A stretch of DNA of 64,000 bases from Cutaneotrichosporon cavernicola (taxonomy: Eukaryota; Basidiomycota; Tremellomycetes; Trichosporonales; Trichosporonaceae), in NCBI RefSeq assembly GCF_030864355.1, contig NC_083393.1, positions 2,914,001 through 2,978,000 of the forward strand, read 5' to 3'. Below are positions 1-11,015 of the stretch, one piece after another. The position numbers and the translations under genes are program-made. How positions within the stretch are numbered: the first letter of the stretch is position 1; each line of letters starts with the position of its first letter. A model generated the notes under the pieces. That model did no database searches. It was not told the origin of the DNA and saw only the letters and a program-made list of their open reading frames with translations.

Positions 1-1279
1 GTCTGGCTTGGCTTGGCTTGGCTGTGGGACGCCGTTCCCTATCCCACCGATTGCCCACCGGCGCTTATGCTCGCCGATTCTTGTCCGAAGCGGACGCCTT
101 CTCGCACGAGGGATACGCGCTGGCACTCAAGTATGGTGCTTTATTTGCGACCGGTCCCGAAACCCGAGCGATTCCCGCATATCCGTAAATTGCGCCACTG
201 TACTTGTACATTCCGTGGCTGAGGACGTGGGTGAAGGTGGGAATGCTTCTCTGCTCAAGACGGTGAGGACTTTTCCCTCTTTCCTCTCTTTTCTCGTTGC
301 GTTCCTTAGGGTCGATAATGATCGGGTGAGGGTGAGATGCTGGAATTGGGGTGGGGATTGTGGGTGGGGAAATGGTAGGGTTTGTCAAGTCGTTGCATAA
401 GCCGTCGGCATGCAAGGATAACGCGAGCACAAGCTAGTGGCCGTGGGCGCCAAGGCGGCGGTATGGCTGCGTGCACGGTCTGGGTGGCTGGTCGGCATGG
501 TCGGCATGGTCGGTATGGCAAAGTGAATGGTGTGTAGTGATGAACCTGCATAGCTGCATGCTTGATGGAAGGCTGGGCCTGGTTTTGGACAATGGGCCAT
601 GGACCAGCAGAGGCAGAGGCTGAGGCTGAGGCTGAGCATGTTACGTTTGTGGGGGCAGAGTGCGAGCAAAAGGCACAACTTACTCAGCTTACTCATTTGT
701 ATTGGTGTGTTGCACGTAATCGATCCAATAACACGGCACGTGTCACCCTTACTGTTACTATAGTTCCTCGCATCCACGCCGACTTACCAACTACAGAACT
801 TGCCCAAAAACCGCAGCCCCCGACCCGCAAGGCTCCCAACTCTGTCCCAAAGTATTCGACATTCCTCTGGCTAGCGGTAACCTGCGGCCGACAGCTCGTT
901 GCCTTTGCTGGTCCGGAGCCGGGGTCCCCCACCTGAATTGGTTTACATTGTAGAGTGTCTCACCTTGGTTCCGCAGCCCGTGCGCTTGCCTTCCCTCCCA
1001 TTCCCAAGACCAGAACGGAGTCGTGATTTTGTATATCCCATCCTCTGCCAGCCTCTAGCCGCAGTCCTGGAGCCTGGGAAAGCTGGGAAAGAAAGAGACA
1101 ACTACACAGCCACATATACATAGGAAAGGACTTGGTAGAACCCTGCCTGTTTCTAACACCCTGGCCAGGCATCCCCCACAGCCGTACTGTACTTAGAACA
1201 CATTGCTCCCCACTCGACATCTCCTGCCGTTCGTTGTTGTTGAACATACACACTACACCTTGTCTCCAGTATATCGGCA
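1..1279. other. Intergenic, upstream of the transcription factor gene
   Basis: No convincing coding region is seen. The stretch opens with tandem TTGGC pentamers (1-23) and holds a short GAGGCT-type hexamer run near 605-637 and TCGGCATGG-type repeats near 490-520. Short open frames overlap on both strands with no splice-linked continuation or recognisable domain. The 3' part is probably promoter and 5' leader of the gene starting at 1280. Confidence 0.6.
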
Positions 1280-3720
1280 ATGGATCCCGGTACATACGGT
1301 CACGGCCACGGCATCCAGTTTGTGCAGAAGAAGGCGCCGATTCGGCGTCCTCGGAAGGCGTAAGTAAAATCACGGAATACGCCCCTGGTAGTCTTGTTGA
1401 TTGCTGATTCCCCAAAAGCTGTACCATATGCCGTGGTCTCAAGGTGCGTTTTTCATCCATTCCATTTCAGCCTTGGCTCACCACCCAATTTCCCCATCCC
1501 CAAACCTTGTCTAGCGTCCTAACATCCAGACTCGCTGCTTGCCTGATGGCGATGATAAGGACCCCCAGTCCTGTTGCTCACGGTGTGCGCGACTCAGTCT
1601 CCAGTGCGAGTATTCGCGGGCCCGACGAGGAAGGTGAGTGGCTCAAGTGGATTGAGATAATTTCAAGCTTGGGTAACTGACCTGTTTTAGGAAGACCAGC
1701 GACAATGAACACAATTCGCCCCCCTCTGGCGAGTCGTTGAAGGAGTCGCATATGCCAAACAGACTGGGCCCGGGCAATAATGGCTTTGCCTCCCAGCGCG
1801 GCAAGTGGGACCTGATGTCGGCCTACGACAACAACCCGAGTAGTGACGGGCGCATGTTTTCCTCTGCCATGCTCGACAACAAGAATCCCCAGTGGCCCCA
1901 GCCCCAGCCACGCAATAGCCTGATCCAGAATGCGGACGACCACTCTCCCGTCATGTACCCGACGTCAAACGGCTCCGAGACACATCCGTCACCCCTTGCG
2001 CCCTACAACCTCCTCCCTGGTAGAAACCCGACCGGGTTCACAGATTACCTCAACCCTCAAATCCATCTGATCGATGGACCACAGGTCCCGTTCAGTGGAC
2101 GGACTGTCGAGGAGAATGCTGATCGCTTGACTCCTGAAGGCTTCCCCAACCGTTACGCTACACCAATCGACGCTGGGTTCATATCCGACGCCGACGCTCG
2201 CCAGCTCTTCGCCTTGTGAGTACTCTCTTTGACTACACTAACAGGTATTTAGGTTCATGACCCGTATCGTCCCCAGCTCAAGCATGTTTGATCCAAACTA
2301 TCACACCTTTGAGCGGGTGAGGGTATCACCTGTACTGTTGACTGCGATCCTTTCGGCTTCTGCCTTGTTCTTCCGCCCTGAGCTGGCCGACCAGTTGTAC
2401 AAGCTCGCCGATTCTTACGTCTCTCACAAAATGTTCAGTGGAACCTACGACTTGACTTTGATCCAGGCTATCTCAGTCTTAGTATATTGGAAACATCCAA
2501 ATGACCGCACAACGTATCAAAAGATGGGGATGGCTGTGCGGCTTGTTCACGAGCTCCGCCTGACAAGTACCGCCAACCCAGCTCGTTCTCTCAAAAACGG
2601 AGTGACCGACGAAGATGATCGTCGCAAGGCGGACATCGAGCGTACCGTGTTCTGTGAGTGTCAACTGGAAAAGATATGTGTCTGACAGCCTCAGGGTGTT
2701 TTAGTGCGTTTTTCATTCTCTGTCTCCTAACCACAGCCCATGACATTGTGATCTCGCACGCTCTCCAGCTCCCTATTTCTCAACCCTCGTTAGCACCCAC
2801 AGCAGACCAGGTTTACGAGTGGGCCGAGTCAAACCGGCACTTGAACTTGCCAAGCGACTATTTTGCTGCGTTCAACGCTGGGTACGCAACTCTGTGTGAC
2901 GATTTCTGACACCAGTCTGTGGGAGGCCCATTCGTCGTTCCGTGCCTATCCGCGCTTCTTGATTGAGGGGGCACCGGTTAGGTATACGCCTCAAGGTTAC
3001 GCAATCCTCACAAGCCGTCTGGAGCAGCACATGAACAGGTTCCACAACCACCCTATGCTCACGCAGGAACCGTTTGTTACACTCTGCAAGCTGATGGGCG
3101 ACTCTGCCATCCTCAAGATACGCACCCTTGGATGGCTGCAGAACCTCTCACCCGGAACGAATTCAACCACGATTATCAAGCTGTGCGAGGACTTTGTGGA
3201 TGTGATCAGGCGGATGGAAGATCTTGTTCTCTGTTCTGACATGATCGTTCGCCAGGTCGCAGTACCAGGCATTTTACTCACTCTGGCAAGTATTTCTGGG
3301 CGGCGTCTCTGACAGCAGGCGAGCAAGAACTTTACCCCAGACGAGTTGAGGCACTGCTCGAGGATCATGATCCAGATTGCCAATGCCATTGGTGATTTCG
3401 CGAATCGTCGCGGGGCCGAGCTCCATATGCCAACTCTTGAACAGTTTTACCGCCATCTTGTGCAAAGCATTAACCGCCAACTTGATGGTAACGAGATGAC
3501 ACCAGCGACGGTAAGCCGTGTTGAAGCCTCCGTGTGGCAATGCTGATGCCAGTCGCTGCAGAATTTTGGCCACAACCAGTGGTCCGGGTTGTCCGCCGAG
3601 CTTGCCTCTGCCCCGGCTGCCCCTGTTGTGCTGGGAGACCAGAATGCGTCTGTGCAAGAGTGGCCGTGGACCAATGTGTTCAAAATGGTTCCATCCTGGG
3701 ACACGACTGTGCTTCAGTAG
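1280..3720 (+). CDS. Zn(II)2Cys6 fungal transcription factor
   Basis: Predicted nuclear DNA-binding regulator of about 669 residues. Exons: 1280-1359, 1419-1443, 1530-1633, 1691-2215, 2253-2653, 2695-2703, 2737-2881, 2916-3285, 3319-3510, 3562-3720; all phases close. The binuclear zinc cluster is assembled from exons 1-3: C-x2-C-x6-C-x12-C-x2-C-x6-C, beginning ACTICRGLKTRC at about residue 27. The middle follows the fungal transcription-factor homology region (for example LFALFMTRIVPSSSMFDP after the exon 4/5 junction, then an FERVR..SPVLLTAI segment). Oddities are a 25-nt exon, a 9-nt exon, and one GC-AG intron at 3286-3318 whose read-through would stop. The target pathway is not identifiable. 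It resembles PriB/ARO80-type regulators only in general layout (inference). Confidence 0.85.
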
Positions 3721-4778
3721 TTCTGGACGAGTTGACTGGGTGCCTTGCCCCCTTCGTTTCTCTTTTGGTTTTCCATTCCTCATAGTTATTGCGGGCGATA
3801 CCCGTGCCCACCTGACTTGTAGTGCTGTAGTATTAACGAGAGATATTTCAAAGCCAGAGCAGAGTAACCCTAGCCTTGGTTTGTTGTTGGCCGTGCTGAC
3901 AACGGGTGTCTGACAGAGGATCGACGTCCTTCCTCAATATGCCTGCAGCTATATCCAATCGGTAGCTAACGACTGAGACAGAAGGTGCGGAACAGCGCTA
4001 CCGCGGCACCCACCAGCCTCGTATCATCAGCCGGTGTAGCCTCGTATCAAGTATACGCTAAATACAAGACTGAACTGGCAGTGAGCAGTCTAGAATGCTC
4101 ACCGTCGTCCTACCGTACTAATCTACGCTGCCTCGCGATGTACAACACTTTCTCGTCCATCTGAAGTGAGGGTATCCCAGAACTCGCAGTGTCTTCTTCT
4201 ACTTTCTGCTTCCCTCTTTCTGCTTCCCTCTTTCTGCCTCCCTCTTAGGCCCCCATCCTTCGTCAGCCACCCTCTTACCCCCCCTGGCACCTAATGTGCA
4301 TGCCGCGATTGTGGGAACCGGCCGGTTCCCATCATGGTGCGAAAGGGCAGGGCCAATCGAAGCGAGACATAGACTCTCCAGGCCCTGGACAACAGCCGAG
4401 GTAGAGGAATGGGAATGCGAATGGGAATGCGAATGGGAATAGGAATGGGAATGGCCGACTTGCAACTTGTCGAGCAACGAGCTAGGAACGCCACAGTCGT
4501 GTGTGGATTGTGGGTGGCGGTCGGGGATCTTCAGGGATTCGGGATGGCATTGGTGACAATTGTGCCTGGCGCTTGGTGTTCGTCCGTCGGAGCACGCCAT
4601 GTCCGATGTCGGCGGCGAAAGTGTCAGACGTGGTTAGGTCAGTCGCGGCGGAGTGGGCTGGAGCTCGGCTGTGCCGAGGTCGCTTCGGGTTGTGTACATC
4701 CACACCTCATCTTTCCGAGACACACCGTCACAATCCAAAACAATGCCATATGCTAGCTCCTACAGTACAATTTTGGGT
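3721..4778. other. Intergenic between convergent transcription factor and ADE16 genes
   Basis: About 1 kb with no supported gene. It contains pyrimidine-rich CTTTCTGCTTCCCTC repeats at about 4201-4245 and a 12-bp tandem repeat at 4406-4453 (separate entry). Open frames here are produced by the repeat and have no recognisable domain. Confidence 0.6.
4406..4453 (+). repeat. Short tandem repeat, 12-bp GGGAATGCGAAT-type unit
   Basis: Roughly four imperfect copies of a G-rich unit of alternating GAATGG and GAATGC hexamers lie in the ADE16 3' intergenic region. It is a simple microsatellite-like array with no sign of coding use. Confidence 0.85.
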
Positions 4779-6862
4779 TTAGTGGTGGAACTGGGGTCAG
4801 TTGTGTTTCGGGCTGGGCTCGAGTCTTGCATAGACTTACCAGACGCAGGTTGGTGTGGGCGTACACCATGCCGTACTCGTCGGCAGTCTTGACGCACTCG
4901 GCGTCCATGATCGAGCCCGACGGCGCGCCAATGTACTGGGCGCCCGAGCGGTGGGCGCGGTGCACATTGTCCGAGAAGGGGAAGAAGGCGTCCGAGGCAA
5001 TGGAGACATTCTTAAAGTTGGCAAAGTGGCTCTTCTTCTCGTCGTCGGTGAGGGGCTTGGGAGCCTCGTCAAAGAGTGACTCCCACTGTGCGCGCTCCTG
5101 GGGCGACGCGACAAAGGCCTCACCAGTGACAAAGAGGTCGATGGCGTTGGCCTTGTCGGCGCGCTTGGTGCCCTTCTTGAAGGGGAGGGCGAGGACACGA
5201 GGGTGGTGGCGGAGCCACCAGTTGTCGGCCTTGTCACCGGCCAGACGGGTGCAGTGGATACGCGACTGCTGGCCAGCGCCGAGGCCGATGACAGCACCGT
5301 TGAGGGCGTAGCACACCGAGTTGGACTGGGTGTACTTGAGCGCGAGGGTGGCGACGATCAGGTCGGTCACGGCGTTGGAGGGCATGTCCTTGTTCTGCGA
5401 GACAATGTTGGTGAAAAGCGACGCATCAATCTTGGCGTCGTTGCGCTTCTGCTGCACCGACACGCCATAGACTTGACGAGTCTCGATGTCACCAGGGACG
5501 TAGTTGGGGTCCATCTGGAGGACGCAGTACTTGCCGCCCTTCTTCTTCTTGAGAATCTCGAAGGCCTCGGGCTCGTAGCCGGGGGCAATGACACCGTCCG
5601 AAACCTCACGGCTGATGATCTTGGCCGTGGCGACGTCACAGGGGTGCGAGAGGGCGAGGAAGTCGCCAAACGACGACATGCGGTCAGCGCCACGGGCACG
5701 TGCGTAGGCGGTGGCAAGGGGCGAGAGGTCCTTGAGGTCGTCAACACCAAACACCTTGGCCTCGACCTCGGAGAGGGGGACACCGACGGCGGCACCGGCG
5801 GGCGAGACGTGCTTGAACGACGCGGCGGCGGGGAGGCCCAGACCCTCCGAGAGTTCCTTGACGAGGGCCCACGAGTTGAGTGCGTCGAGGAGGTTGATGT
5901 AACCCGGCGAGCCGCAGAGAGCTTTTGGTTAGCTACAAAAACAAGTTTTAGCTCACCCTTGACGGGCATTTCGCCAGTCTCGACAAAGGCCTGGGCTGGC
6001 TTCTGGTGGGGGTTGGCGCCGTAACGCAGGGGAATGCGCTGGTAGTCGACACCGGCGGCGGCCTTGAGAGCGGCGTCAGAGTCGGTCGACGAATACATCT
6101 TGCGGAAGTAGTCGGCAATCGCCTCGTCGTAGCTCTTGGTAGCCTCGAATGCCTTGAGGGCCAGACCGCGGCGAGTCTCGGGCGAGACTTGACCCTTAGC
6201 CTTCCACTCGGCGATAACAGCGTCGTAGTCGGAAGGGCTGCAGACAATGGCAGTGCGCTCGTGGTTCTTGGCCGCTGCGCGCAGGAGCGTCACTCCGCCA
6301 ATGTCAATCTCCTCAATCGCTCCGGCGAGGGTGCAGTCGGGCTTGGCCGTCTGCATGACAAAGGGGTAGAGGTTACACACGACCATGGTGATTTTGTTGA
6401 TGCCATTCTCGGCAAGGTCCTTCTCGTCACTCTCGATTGAGCGGGCGAGGATTCCGCCATGCACAGCCGGGTGGAGGGTCTTGACACGGCCACCAAGCAT
6501 CTCGGGCGCGTTAGTGATCGAGCTCACATCCTCAATCTCAAGACCGTTCTCGCGGATAAGGCGGGCCGTGCCACCCGAGCCAAGGAGGCGGAAACCGAGC
6601 TCCTTGAGCGACTTTGCGAAAGGCAACAGGCCGTCCTTGTCGTAGACGGAGAGGAGCGCTGGGATGAGCACGGGAGGTTAGAGAAAGAGCCAGTGCGGAG
6701 CATAAGCTAGGCCAGGACAGGCCGTGGCCAAAGCTCGAGGCGCTCGGAGCGTGTCAACATTCACTGGCGAGCTTGGGAAAGCCGTAGCTCGCCAACAAGG
6801 TGAGTACACGCGCCCGCGACACCCGCATGCGTACTCGTGTACTCACCGATAGGAGCAGCCAT
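4779..6862 (-). CDS. ADE16: Bifunctional AICAR transformylase / IMP cyclohydrolase
   Basis: Catalyses the last two steps of de novo IMP synthesis in the cytosol: formylation of AICAR using 10-formyl-THF, then ring closure of FAICAR. Protein of 603 residues, close to the usual ~590. Exons on the minus strand: 6862-6847, 6658-5957, 5921-4840, 4790-4779. The N-terminal MGS-like cyclohydrolase domain starts [16 protein letters not shown]. The transformylase domain begins at about residue 200 and contains the catalytic Lys-His in [13 protein letters not shown]. The protein ends HTNLRLFHH, the family's typical C-terminus, which needs the 12-nt last exon. The first exon codes only about five residues. 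Yeast has two paralogues (ADE16/ADE17); only one lies here. Confidence 0.95.
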
Positions 6863-7154
6863 TTTTGGAATGTTTTACAACAAAACAACTACACCCGACA
6901 AAGTTGACGAGGGGGTGGCGGGGCAGGAAGGGGAGCAAGGAACGACGGGCCAAAATCCACAAGTATGCCGTCATTTGATTGGAGGATAAGGCACACAGTG
7001 TATCAATCCTGACGTGTCATTCTACTGATAATGTAATGTCTCATTCTCATCCGTCCATCCTAGCCGAGGGCTGATGCGGCGAGTGAGTGCGACGAACATG
7101 ACATGATCATCAGTTCTTCTACCTCTTATCAACCTGACGCGGCACTATCATTTT

Positions 7155-7218
7155 GCCAGAAGTGTACGCTGCCAGAAGTGTACGCTGCCAGAAGTGTACG
7201 ACGCCAGAAGTGTACGAG
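7155..7218 (+). repeat. Four tandem 16-bp repeats (GCCAGAAGTGTACG core)
   Basis: Units start at 7155, 7171, 7187 and 7203. Each carries the 14-nt core, followed by CT, CT, AC and AG. There is no spacer sequence, so this is not a CRISPR array. It lies about 300 bp upstream of the ADE16 start on the opposite side, so it could be a promoter element array (inference). Confidence 0.9.
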
Positions 7219-7499
7219 ACAACAGGCACTTCCGAGTACGACAGCTGAGCCTTTCCAGTGAATCTCGCGCCGCGAGCCAATAATAGCGGCGCGTAGTCGT
7301 CCATGAGGCACATTACGACTCTCGACACTGCTAACCACCTCTGCGTTACAATCTTGTTCTGACTGTTTTAAAGTTGTACCTTGCCAACACTAATGGATTC
7401 GTCCACCCGCTCTGGCTCTGGTCCGCTGCCTTGACAACCCTCGAAACTTGGAGTCTGGAACACACCCCGGGTCCCCTGCCTGTCCAAACACTCTTCGTG

Positions 7500-7757
7500 C
7501 CAACTCTAACTCTGAGATTTGACCATAATGACAACCGAGAGTACGTACGTACGGGATGGGAATCAGAGAATCTGAGCGCCGACCACAGATGTTTTGTGAT
7601 TCGAATGAGTTACAATGGTGTGCATGGTGTGGCTGATACACGGCTTGTTCCACATGTAGCTGATAACCCAACTCTAACTCTGAGACGTGAGCTTACTGAC
7701 ACCCGAGAGTACGTACGGGATGGGAATCAGAGAATCTGAGCTCCGACTACAGATACA
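7500..7757 (+). repeat. Imperfect ~90-bp direct duplication, 168-bp period
   Basis: Copy 1 is at about 7500-7588 and copy 2 at about 7668-7757. Shared blocks include CCAACTCTAACTCTGAGA, CGAGAGTACGTACG and GGGATGGGAATCAGAGAAT. An ACATGTAG.TGATAA block follows each copy (7651 and 7756), so copy 2 looks like a copy of the whole 168-bp unit with an internal deletion. No terminal inverted repeats or coding signal. Confidence 0.8.
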
Positions 7758-8288
7758 CATGTAGATGATAATAACCTGTTGCGTTTGCCATGCTAACGTG
7801 TTTTATGTTGCAGTCGGGGGATTGGGGACTGGGACTGGGGGTTAACACTGGTTTGATCACTCTCGTTCCTAAGTCACTTGACAACAACCAACCTTTACTC
7901 TCATCCCGTGCGCCTAGCCATCAAACCTAACGAACCGTTTCGTTCATACTGGTCACGATCTGTACCAAACACTACGGTTTCCCTTCTCCCTCTCCAGCAG
8001 AAGACCTAGTACAGCAATGGTACCAGGGTGGTTGTGTGAGCGGGTCAACCTTGTTGATTCCGCTGCTGCTTTGGCGTGAGACCCCGCAACAGCTCTGCAC
8101 AACACAAGGCCTCGTCCCGGTGCAACGCCCCAGATACCATTTCCCCGTGCCTTTGTACAGTGCACCTTTGTGCAGTGCCTTTGGGGAGACGAGTTGGAAC
8201 CAGAAAACATGGCCAATCTTGAACCCCTTTCCAAAGCCTTCTCATCGAGCTCACCATCGCACTCTCACATTCCACCACTCATTTACCC

Positions 8289-10324
8289 ATGACTCGCAGA
8301 CGTAGCAGTGACTGCGAGCAGTCCGCCCCTCTGCTGGGTGCAGACGCCGAACACGGGCCCGATCGCCGGCAACGTCGCAGGCCAAGGACACTGTTTCTCC
8401 CGGGGTTGAGCCGCTACCTTCCTCGGCTGGGACGGTGGCCACTACTCATCGCTATTGCGGCGCTGTGGTTCTTCGCTGGTGTGGTGTTCTCGAAAGGCCC
8501 ACAAGAACTACTCGGCACTACCGAGACATACCTCACGAACCCCAACCTCGACGCGTCGGTTCGCGTGCGAGTCCTCAATAGCCTGTTGAAGGAACGTTAT
8601 CCCCAAGCGTACGTCCCTCAGACAACCTCAGATGTAGGAGAGTGCTGATGTAAGATCCGGCGAGCATGCGGCGCGCCAAAGTAACTGGGACTCGCTGGAC
8701 AGGTTGGCATCCTGTCTCGAGACACATACTTGTTCCGAGAATGAACGCAAGGTTCTCCTCCTTGCTAGCTTCCGTTTTGGTCGCTCCGAGATTGGAATGA
8801 ACAGCGGAGAGGAGGTGTGGGCGCGTTCCATGATCTCGGCATTCCGACACCTCAACTATACGATCCTCTTCGCTTGGGGAAGCATGGAAACGCTGCTCAT
8901 GTATCAGAACATTCCCGACATGGTCACCGTTGTTCTGTGGGAAGGTGCGGAGAGGCTGCGGTGTCTCCATCGCAACGAGACAAACTACCTCGAGCTTGAC
9001 AGGCAGGAGAGGCAATTTAGCACTTGGCAGACGGGAAAGCATGCTTGCGCCCAGAGTGAGGACTTTCCACATGGCATTCCACACTGGAAGAGCTTCCAGT
9101 TCCACTTCTGGGCTCATACCAACGTCGCCCTCGGTGGACGGTGGGTACTCGCACCCGAGGACTATGACCTGTGGCGCCCCGAGAAGCCGGGGCATACATA
9201 CATTGGTGAGTTGTGTGTTGCAGTGTGGTGCTGTTTGTCAATGAAGAGTTGTGATCGCTGCCTGTGAATGCGTCCCCGTCAATAAACTCGTCGTTAACAC
9301 CAGGCTACTCGATCGAGAAGCGGTGCGACAAGTTCCCGATGTTTACCAACCGCGAGCACAGGGCGCTCATCCTCGCCAAGAAAGTCGAATACTTTACCAA
9401 GGAGAAGAACTTGTTCCATGGCCTCTTGGGGCCTGCGCGAGACGGCGTAACTCCCGTGTTCAACGACATGGCCCAGCCAGTGAATTTCAAGCTCATCTCA
9501 ACTGCTGGGGAGGCCGGCGACCCAATTGATGAAGAGGAGGGAATCGAGACGGTCGGGCGTAAAGATCAAGGCGAGTGGACCGAGATCCTTGCCCGAAGCA
9601 AGGCACTCGTTGGAATTGGTGATCCCGCGCTGTCCCCATCACCATACTATGCCCTCTGTATGGGGGTGCCGTTCATCAACCCTGTCAAGAGGTGGGATGA
9701 AAAGGACCCGGATAACAGGAACAAGTGGTACACGCAACAGGACGCACTACGATACACCAAGGAGCCGTACGTCTACCATGTCCATGCAAACGACCAGGAC
9801 GGGCTGCGGGATGCGTTGCAGCGCGCAGCGGATAATCCCATCCCGCGATATATCCGTGAGTTTTCGTCACGGGAGGAGGGAGTGGCGGAAAGCCGAGTTC
9901 GGGAGCAACCGGGAGAGATCAATCAGGCATGGAAAGCAAGGGAGTGGAACGACCAAGGCGACTACGTTGGACCACGCTGATCCCAGCCCCGCAAATGCGC
10001 TTCGAGGCCATAGTTGACCGCGTACGCGAGTTTGTCGACACGGACTGGCAAGCTGCGGCGCGCGAGGTCGTTGCCGAACAATACAACAACTCGCCCCAAT
10101 ATCAGTACCTCGCAATGGACGAACCAGCCGAGTTCCTCCGACTCGGCCCCAAGTATGTAAGCTAGCTGCCATCTGAATATCTTTACTTTACTTGTGCACA
10201 GTCGCCTTGGCGTCTTGGTCCGATGCAGGAGGTGCGTGCAGAGGTGCGTGCAGAGGTGCGTGCAGAGGCAAACTGCCAATATTCCTTGGCGACCCTCAAC
10301 TGGCGGCGCCACCAAGTAGGTTGA
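8289..10324 (+). CDS. GT18-like type II membrane glycosyltransferase (A)
   Basis: Predicted Golgi glycosyltransferase of about 571 residues. Exons: 8289-8608, 8655-9205, 9304-9855, 9987-10156, 10202-10324. An Arg-rich cytosolic tail (MTRRRSSDC) precedes one membrane anchor (WPLLIAIAALWFFAGVVFS, about residues 53-75), then a lumenal domain. Motifs match fungal family-18 (MGAT5-like) proteins as I know them: HTYIGYSIEKRCDKFPMF, then VGIGDPALSPSPYYALCMG and VPFINPVKRWDEKDPDNRNK with a downstream YVYHVHAND. Substrate is unknown; MGAT5 itself adds beta-1,6-GlcNAc. The last exon is less certain: reading through the intron at 10157-10201 ends the protein at 10165. The final exon contains three in-frame 12-bp repeats. 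It heads a cluster with two SGNH proteins and a second GT18-like gene. Confidence 0.75.
10231..10266 (+). repeat. Three tandem 12-bp repeats (GGTGCGTGCAGA) in last exon
   Basis: Exact copies at 10231, 10243 and 10255. In the proposed final exon of the GT18-like gene they encode a repeated V-R-A-E tetrapeptide, in frame with the upstream exon. Confidence 0.9.
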
Positions 10325-11015
10325 AACTCATCGCTTCGCACTGGCATACTCACCCTGGTGATATTGAAAGCTCCCGCCGCCCTAACGGTTTGGCGACGTT
10401 TGGCGGTACACAAGGCGAGAGTGAATAGATCGAATAGATGAAAGACGCGGTCAAGTCGACGCTAAACGCCTTTGTTTGTTTATGACTCGATTTCGCGACT
10501 AGCTTGGTTATTTTAAGGATCAGGGTAGACCAGTCAAAATAGAACCGGCCCCGCTCTATTCAGTACAAGCTCAGAAGTTAGTAAGGTTAAGAGTTCAGTG
10601 GTTAGGAATACCCTGGCAATGTTTTTCTGCAAGTGCTGCATCGTGATGTTTGACAGTGGGGACCGACGCTGAACAGTGCATCAATGTTAACAAGTCATAC
10701 CACCTTATGCGGCTCGAGCGCCCATGCCATTTCTTCTTGCTGTTGTTTCTGAGCTTGGACTATGGATGTGTGGTGGAGTGAATGTACGATGCCTCGAATA
10801 CGGTTGAACGTGCGCACAAATTAAGAGCTCAGGGTTCGAGTACTACAGTTCCACAAGACCATGGATGAACAATTGATATTCCTCTAGACCTTGAAGCTGG
10901 TTGAACTGATGCAAGAAATCCTCCCTGGCGATGTGGGCGTGTCGGCGAGCCATACAGACCATAGCTGAGGCCATCAGTCAACCCATTGCTGCAAAATCTC
11001 TCCAATCTCACTACC
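10325..11015. other. Intergenic, within the glycan locus
   Basis: About 690 bp, AT-richer than its flanks, between the first GT18-like gene and the first SGNH gene, both on the plus strand. It presumably holds a 3' end and a promoter. No gene or notable repeat seen. Confidence 0.55.

Larger units (their letters stand above)
6863..8288. other. Intergenic region rich in direct repeats
   Basis: About 1.4 kb between divergent genes (ADE16 minus, GT18-like plus). It carries a four-copy 16-bp tandem repeat (7155-7218) and a longer imperfect direct duplication (7500-7757). No convincing gene is seen. The open frame at about 7374-7739 simply runs through both copies of the duplication. Confidence 0.6.

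Noticed and set aside
7155..7218. Possible CRISPR-like array
   Set aside because: The repeats are directly abutting with no spacers, and the genome is eukaryotic.
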